Positions 4,600 to 7,493 of a stretch of 7,493 nucleotides of DNA are shown here, piece by piece. The stretch comes from Chloroflexota bacterium (GTDB lineage Bacteria > Chloroflexota > Dormibacteria > Dormibacterales > Dormibacteraceae), in the NCBI GenBank assembly GCA_005880175.1, contig VBJR01000013.1, forward strand, positions 1 to 7,493, read 5' to 3'. Numbering within the stretch: the stretch's first letter is position 1; every line of letters begins with the position of its first letter. The notes beneath the pieces are model-generated. The model was not told where the DNA came from and ran no database searches. It saw nothing but the letters and a program-made list of their open reading frames with translations. The translations under genes were made by a program, and so were the position numbers.

Positions 4600-6228
4600 G
4601 TGTCCAGGCCGAACGTCGTGGAGCAGTCGTTCCACGGGCCCGCGGACCGCCGGTCCGCGCTGGATCGCGCGCATCGCGGTGACCTCGTCGGCGCGTTCGG
4701 GACCGTCGCCAGCCACGACACCGAGCGCCGCCGCACGCTGCGGCGGCGACTGGCGACGCTCGCCGCCGTCGTCGGGCCCGGCCTGATCGTGCTGGTCGCC
4801 GACAACGACGCGGGCGGCCTCTCCGTCTACGCGCAGGCGGGACAGGACCAGCGCACCGGCCTGCTCTGGCTGCTGCTCCTGCTGGCGCCCGTGCTGTTCG
4901 TCAACCAGGAGATGGTGGCGCGGCTCGGCGCGGTGACCGGGGCGGGCCACGCCCGGCTGATCTTCGAGCGGTTCGGCCGCTGGTGGGGGGCGTTCGCGCT
5001 CGGCGACCTGCTCGTCCTCAACGTCCTCATCGTCGCCACCGACTTCATCGGCGTGACGCTGGCGCTCGGCTACCTGGGCGTCAGCCGCTTCCTGGCGCTG
5101 CCGGCCGCGCTCGGGTTCCTGCTCGCGGTGACCGCGGGCGGCGGCTACCGGTTCTGGGAGCGGGCCATGTGCGCGATGGTCGCCGTGGACGTCCTGCTGA
5201 TCCCGCTCGCGCTGCTAGTGCACCACGGCGGCGCGGCCGGCGTGACGCCGCCGCTGGCGCTGGGCACGACCGACGACGCGTTCTTCGTCCTGGCGCTGGT
5301 GGGCACGATGGCGGCGCCCTGGCAGCTGTTCCTGCAGCAGTCGATCGTCGTGGACAAGCGGATCACGGCCCGCTGGCTGGGCTACGCGCGGGTGGACACC
5401 GCGCTGGGCACGGTCGCCATGATCGTGGGCGCGGCCGTGGTGCTGGTCACGTGCGCCGCCGCGTTCGGCGGGACCGCGTTCGCCGGCCACTTCTCGGACG
5501 CCGGCGCCGTCGCGCGGGAGCTGACGACGACCTCCGGCCCGGCGGTCGGGACCATCTTCGCCATCGTGCTGCTGGACGCGTCGCTGCTGGGCGCGTCCGC
5601 GGTGGCGCTGAGCGGCGCGTACGCCGTCGGCGACGTGCTGGGCGTCCGGCACTCGCTGCACCGGCGCTGGAGCGACGCCCCCGCGTTCCGCGCCACGTAC
5701 GTGGCGACGGCCGTGGCCGGCCTGGCGATCGCCCTGCAGCCGGTGGTGCCGTTCGACATGGTCACGGACGGGGCGCAGGCGCTCGCCGGCGTGCTGCTGC
5801 CGAGCGCCTGCGTGTTCCTCATCCTGCTGTGCAACGACCCGGTGGTCCTGGGCCCGCGGACGAACCCGCACTGGCTGAACGCGCTGGCCGCGCTCGGCGT
5901 CGCGTTCCTGGTCATCGTGTCCGCGTTCCTCGCCGTCACCACGGCGCTCCCATGGGTGGACGAGCGCCTGGTGGTGGTCGCCCTGTGCGGGGCGGCGGTG
6001 ACGTTCTTCGCGGCGTGGGGGATCGTGCTGGCGGTGGAGGCGCTGCGCCGCCGGGGGCCCGCGGTCCAGGGCTGGTGGGAGCGCGTGACGTGGACGATGC
6101 CGGCGATCGAGGCGCTGGCCCCGGCCCCGCTGACGCGGGGGCGGACGTTCGGGCTGTTGCTCCTGCGCGTGTACGTGCTGGTCACGGTCGGCCTGACGGT
6201 CGCGCGGATCGTCCGGCTGGGCCACTGA
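4600..6228 (+). CDS. NRAMP-family divalent metal cation transporter, non-classical metal site
   Basis: An integral membrane proton-linked or uniport divalent-cation transporter of the LeuT fold; 542 residues with about 11-12 hydrophobic helices (first about 52-70, then about 88-108, 129-150, 153-178, 187-207, 225-250, 268-290, 314-342, 367-387, 391-412, 426-450, 456-480) plus a hydrophobic C-terminal segment (517-537). In helix 1 the classical DPGN is D70-A-G-G (ADNDAGGLSVYAQAG). In helix 6 the classical MPH is A239-P-W (APWQLFLQQS, then VDKRI). The metal-binding Asp is kept, but the Asn and Met are replaced by Gly and Ala. That places it in the divergent NRAMP branch rather than classical MntH; Mn, Mg or another ion is possible. 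The basic N-terminus (about 22-50) is a familiar feature of the actinobacterial members. The start is GTG 4600 with AGGGG only three bases away; GTG 4618 is an alternative. It is divergent from arsR and convergent with the response regulator. Confidence 0.9.
   Translation: MSRPNVVEQSFHGPADRRSALDRAHRGDLVGAFGTVASHDTERRRTLRRRLATLAAVVGPGLIVLVADNDAGGLSVYAQAGQDQRTGLLWLLLLLAPVLFVNQEMVARLGAVTGAGHARLIFERFGRWWGAFALGDLLVLNVLIVATDFIGVTLALGYLGVSRFLALPAALGFLLAVTAGGGYRFWERAMCAMVAVDVLLIPLALLVHHGGAAGVTPPLALGTTDDAFFVLALVGTMAAPWQLFLQQSIVVDKRITARWLGYARVDTALGTVAMIVGAAVVLVTCAAAFGGTAFAGHFSDAGAVARELTTTSGPAVGTIFAIVLLDASLLGASAVALSGAYAVGDVLGVRHSLHRRWSDAPAFRATYVATAVAGLAIALQPVVPFDMVTDGAQALAGVLLPSACVFLILLCNDPVVLGPRTNPHWLNALAALGVAFLVIVSAFLAVTTALPWVDERLVVVALCGAAVTFFAAWGIVLAVEALRRRGPAVQGWWERVTWTMPAIEALAPAPLTRGRTFGLLLLRVYVLVTVGLTVARIVRLGH
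4641..4659 (+). repeat. 8-bp stem, 3-base loop near the NRAMP 5' end
   Basis: CGCGGACC (4641-4648) and GGTCCGCG (4652-4659) are perfect arms over codons 14-20. This is a compact GC hairpin early in the coding sequence; it could slow early translation or be a by-product of codon use. Confidence 0.45.
4726..4748 (+). repeat. 10-bp stem, 3-base loop over an Arg-rich stretch of NRAMP
   Basis: CGCCGCCGCA (4726-4735) and TGCGGCGGCG (4739-4748) are perfect arms around CGC. They encode the Arg-rich segment about RRRTLRRR (43-50) just before the first membrane helix. Arg codons CGC/CGG on both sides favour such symmetry, so selection is not required to explain it. Confidence 0.45.
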
Positions 6229-6324
6229 GGGCGGGGCCGGCGCGGTCTGGCGCCGAATGGCCCATTCACGACCGCCCGAACAGGAGGTTCGGCGCCAAAC
6301 AACCCGTGCCGGCGGGCCCCGCCC
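6229..6324. terminator. Nested inverted repeats between convergent genes, likely bidirectional terminator
   Basis: The outer arms are GGGCGGGGCC (6229-6238) and GGCCCCGCCC (6315-6324). The inner arms are TGGCGCCGAA (6248-6257) and TTCGGCGCCA (6288-6297). Two smaller stems lie inside: GAATG/CATTC (6255-6259 with 6263-6267) and CCGAAC/GTTCGG (6276-6281 with 6287-6292), the latter competing with the inner right arm. The block fills the space between the NRAMP stop and the response-regulator stop, where both transcripts must end. There is no U-run, as is common in GC-rich actinobacteria, so termination is inferred from position and symmetry. Confidence 0.55.
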
Positions 6325-6328
6325 GCCC

Positions 6329-7039
6329 TCAGGCGGCGTTCAGGCGGTAGCCCTCGCCGCGGACCGTCACGATCGTCTCCGGGCCCAGCTTCTGGCGCAG
6401 GCGGGCGACGTACACGTCGATCACGTTCGAGCCCGGGTCGAACTTGTAGCCCCAGACCGACGCCAGCAGGTGCTCCTTGGACACCGTCCGGCCCGGGTGC
6501 TGGATCAGCTCCCACAGCAGCAGGAACTCCCGCTCGGTCAGCGCGACCGGCTGGTTCCCGACCTGGACCTGCCGCCGCACCAGGTCCACCCGCAGGCTGC
6601 CGATCTCCAGCGGCCCCGTGCTCGTGCGCGCCGACCGGATCCGCACCTTCACCCGCTCCAGCAGCTCGTGGAAGCTGAACGGCTTGGCCACGTAGTCGTC
6701 CGCGCCGAGCTGGAAGCACTGGACCTTCGTCCGGCTGTCCGTCAGGCAGGAGAGGACGATCACCACCTGCCGCGGCTGCCGCTGGATCAACCGGTCCAGG
6801 ACCGTGATCCCGGGCAGCGTCGGCATGAGCAGGTCCAGGATCACCAGGTCGTACCCACCCCTCTGGGCGACCTCGAGGCCTTCGTGCGGATCGGCGCAGA
6901 CGTCCACCTCGTAGCCCTCCGAGCGAAGGCCCCTGGCGACGAACTGCAGTATGCGGTCCTCGTCGTCGATGATCAGGATCCGCCCCGAAACGGGGGCCTC
7001 GTCCTCTCGCACCCTGCGCAATCGATTGGTCAACCCCAC
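6329..7039 (-). CDS. OmpR/PhoB-family two-component response regulator
   Basis: A DNA-binding response regulator of 236 residues (from GTG 7039), normal for the family. The receiver domain (about 20-130) has the acidic pair D25-D26, phospho-acceptor D69 (YDLVILDLLMP), the switch Ser97 and K119 (AKPF). The winged-helix effector domain (about 144-234) has TEREFLLLWEL, the recognition-helix region SNVIDVYVARLRQKLG and the terminal hairpin VRGEGYRL. All key residues are present, so it should be phosphorylated by a sensor kinase and bind tandem direct repeats as a dimer. Start choice: GTG 7039 has AAGGA 10 bases upstream; the longest frame begins at TTG 7048, almost touching that AAGGA; GTG 7009 is also possible and lies nearer the receiver domain. 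No histidine kinase is adjacent in this window. It converges on NRAMP and is divergent from the solute-binding lipoprotein, with a repeat array between them that may be its own target. Confidence 0.92.
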   Translation of the reverse strand: MGLTNRLRRVREDEAPVSGRILIIDDEDRILQFVARGLRSEGYEVDVCADPHEGLEVAQRGGYDLVILDLLMPTLPGITVLDRLIQRQPRQVVIVLSCLTDSRTKVQCFQLGADDYVAKPFSFHELLERVKVRIRSARTSTGPLEIGSLRVDLVRRQVQVGNQPVALTEREFLLLWELIQHPGRTVSKEHLLASVWGYKFDPGSNVIDVYVARLRQKLGPETIVTVRGEGYRLNAA

Positions 7040-7097
7040 GTGGTTCAATTCCTTCGGTGCTGCGGGGGGGAGCCATCAGTATGGACCCAACTCGATC

Positions 7098-7126
7098 GCT
7101 AAGCGCTTAGCTGACGCTTAGTCGAC
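7098..7126. promoter_or_regulatory. GCTTAG direct-repeat array with 14-bp palindrome, candidate response-regulator box
   Basis: GCTTAG occurs at 7105-7110 and 7116-7121, exactly 11 bases apart; the 11-base units GCTTAGCTGAC and GCTTAGTCGAC differ at two places. An inverted copy in front makes the perfect palindrome GCTAAGCGCTTAGC at 7098-7111. OmpR/PhoB-type regulators typically bind two direct half-sites 11 bases apart, and the array lies 59 bases upstream of the regulator start and about 105 before the divergent lipoprotein. Autoregulation and control of the lipoprotein are inference. Confidence 0.55.
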
Positions 7127-7148
7127 TCTTACCAGACAGGACGCACTT

Positions 7149-7169
7149 GGAGACGCGCGCGCGGTCTCC
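7149..7169. repeat. GGAGAC/GTCTCC inverted repeat in the divergent region
   Basis: Six-base arms at 7149-7154 and 7164-7169 flank an alternating GC run (7155-7163) that could form a hairpin or left-handed DNA. A TAAGCT box at 7180-7185 could be a -10 for the lipoprotein, but no convincing -35 stands at the right distance. Confidence 0.3.
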
Positions 7170-7200
7170 TGACAGGGTGTAAGCTGACCCAGACCCGGCC

Positions 7201-7229
7201 GGAGAGAGGGCACGAGAGGGAGAGAGGAG
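7201..7229 (+). promoter_or_regulatory. Purine-rich tract holding the lipoprotein ribosome binding site
   Basis: 27 of 29 bases are A or G. It contains several overlapping Shine-Dalgarno-like words. GGGAG ending at 7222 lies nine bases from ATG 7232, while AGGAG at 7225-7229 is only two bases away. The first is the better placed; the multiplicity may raise initiation or just reflect a GA-rich leader. Confidence 0.5.
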
Positions 7230-7231
7230 CC

Positions 7232-7493
7232 ATGGGCAAGCGATCGCTTGGGATCCTGCTGTCGGCAGCGCTGCTGGTCATCGCCGCCTGTGGCGGCGGC
7301 GGCGGCACCGGTCAGGGCGGCGCCGCAGGCCCGCCGAGGCACGGCGGGTCGGTCACGTTCGGGCTTCGCGCCGACTTCCTCAGCCTCGACCCGCTGGTCC
7401 TCAACAACGACTCCGACCAGAGCGTCGGCAACGGCATCTACGATCCGCTGATCGCCCGCGTGGGCGCCAACGGCGACCTCGGCCCCTGGCTGG
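7232..7493 (+). CDS. ABC transporter substrate-binding lipoprotein, family 5 (peptide/nickel type), 3'-partial
   Basis: Only the first 87 codons are in the window. Residues 1-20 form a lipoprotein signal: MGKRS, a hydrophobic core and the lipobox VIAAC with Cys20 as the lipidated residue, followed by a Gly-rich linker (21-39). The mature start GGSVTFGLRADFLSLDPLVLNND and the later GNGIYDPLIARVGANGDLGPWL match the opening of family-5 solute-binding proteins (DppA/OppA/NikA type), which deliver peptides, nickel complexes or other small solutes to an ABC importer. Substrate cannot be told from this part. ATG 7232 is well supported by the purine-rich leader and signal. Permease genes would be expected to the right, outside the window. 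It is divergent from the response regulator and may be under its control. Confidence 0.88.
   Translation, partial: MGKRSLGILLSAALLVIAACGGGGGTGQGGAAGPPRHGGSVTFGLRADFLSLDPLVLNNDSDQSVGNGIYDPLIARVGANGDLGPWL
7237..7250. repeat. 14-bp palindrome at the lipoprotein start
   Basis: CAAGCGA and TCGCTTG meet without spacer over codons 2-7. The core GCGATCGC contains CGATCGCT, which also stands at 7093-7100 beside the GCTTAG array, and both palindromes share AAGC/GCTT half-sites. A downstream operator or a restriction-methylation target are both possible; chance is not excluded. Confidence 0.4.

Noticed and set aside
4983..6350. Plus-strand frame overlapping NRAMP and running past its stop
   Set aside because: Arg/Gly/Ala-rich shadow without membrane helices; NRAMP in the other frame has clear family motifs.
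5382..7076. 564-residue minus-strand frame spanning NRAMP and the response regulator
   Set aside because: It is out of frame with the regulator and antisense to NRAMP; no domain, Ser/Thr/Arg-rich low complexity.
7201..7229. Purine tract as a special DNA structure (triplex)
   Set aside because: Too short and interrupted; a Shine-Dalgarno-rich leader explains it.

Overview
The window is GC-rich throughout, with dense genes, GTG/TTG starts, a Tat-type exported multicopper oxidase and a lipoprotein solute-binding protein. This points to a high-GC actinobacterium (Streptosporangiales/Streptomyces-like), although nothing here fixes the genus. No rRNA, tRNA, CRISPR array or transposase is visible.

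Layout. Bases 1-4542 read on the minus strand as a probable metal-handling operon. In transcription order it holds an ArsR/SmtB-family metal sensor (4542-4189), a 151-base leader with an AT-rich promoter and palindrome, a Tat-exported multicopper oxidase (4037-1791), and, 20 bases further on, a CopC-CopD fusion (1770 to beyond base 1). The CopC-CopD gene carries an apparent one-base insertion near 1184-1186 that separates CopC plus the first CopD helix from the rest. A perfect 12-bp GC hairpin starts directly after its ATG. Divergent from arsR, 57 bases away, is an NRAMP-family divalent-cation transporter (4600-6228, plus strand) whose metal-site residues depart from classical MntH. It converges on an OmpR/PhoB-type response regulator (6329 to about 7039, minus strand). 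The 100 bases between them hold nested inverted repeats that probably end transcription. A 192-base divergent region containing an 11-bp-period GCTTAG repeat separates the regulator from a family-5 ABC solute-binding lipoprotein (7232 onward, plus strand), which runs off the right edge.

How the genes may work together. CopC binds copper outside the membrane, CopD is a membrane copper-handling protein, the oxidase is a periplasm-side/extracellular copper enzyme, and the ArsR protein keeps three of four alpha-5-type metal ligands. The NRAMP transporter shares the arsR upstream region, so one metal sensor could co-ordinate copper oxidase/CopCD expression with divalent-cation uptake. That regulatory link is inference. 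The response regulator has no kinase beside it in the window, and the repeat array upstream may be its own binding site, possibly also controlling the solute-binding protein. All six protein families are known. The less ordinary points are the gene combination, the altered metal-site residues and several regulatory-looking palindromes.
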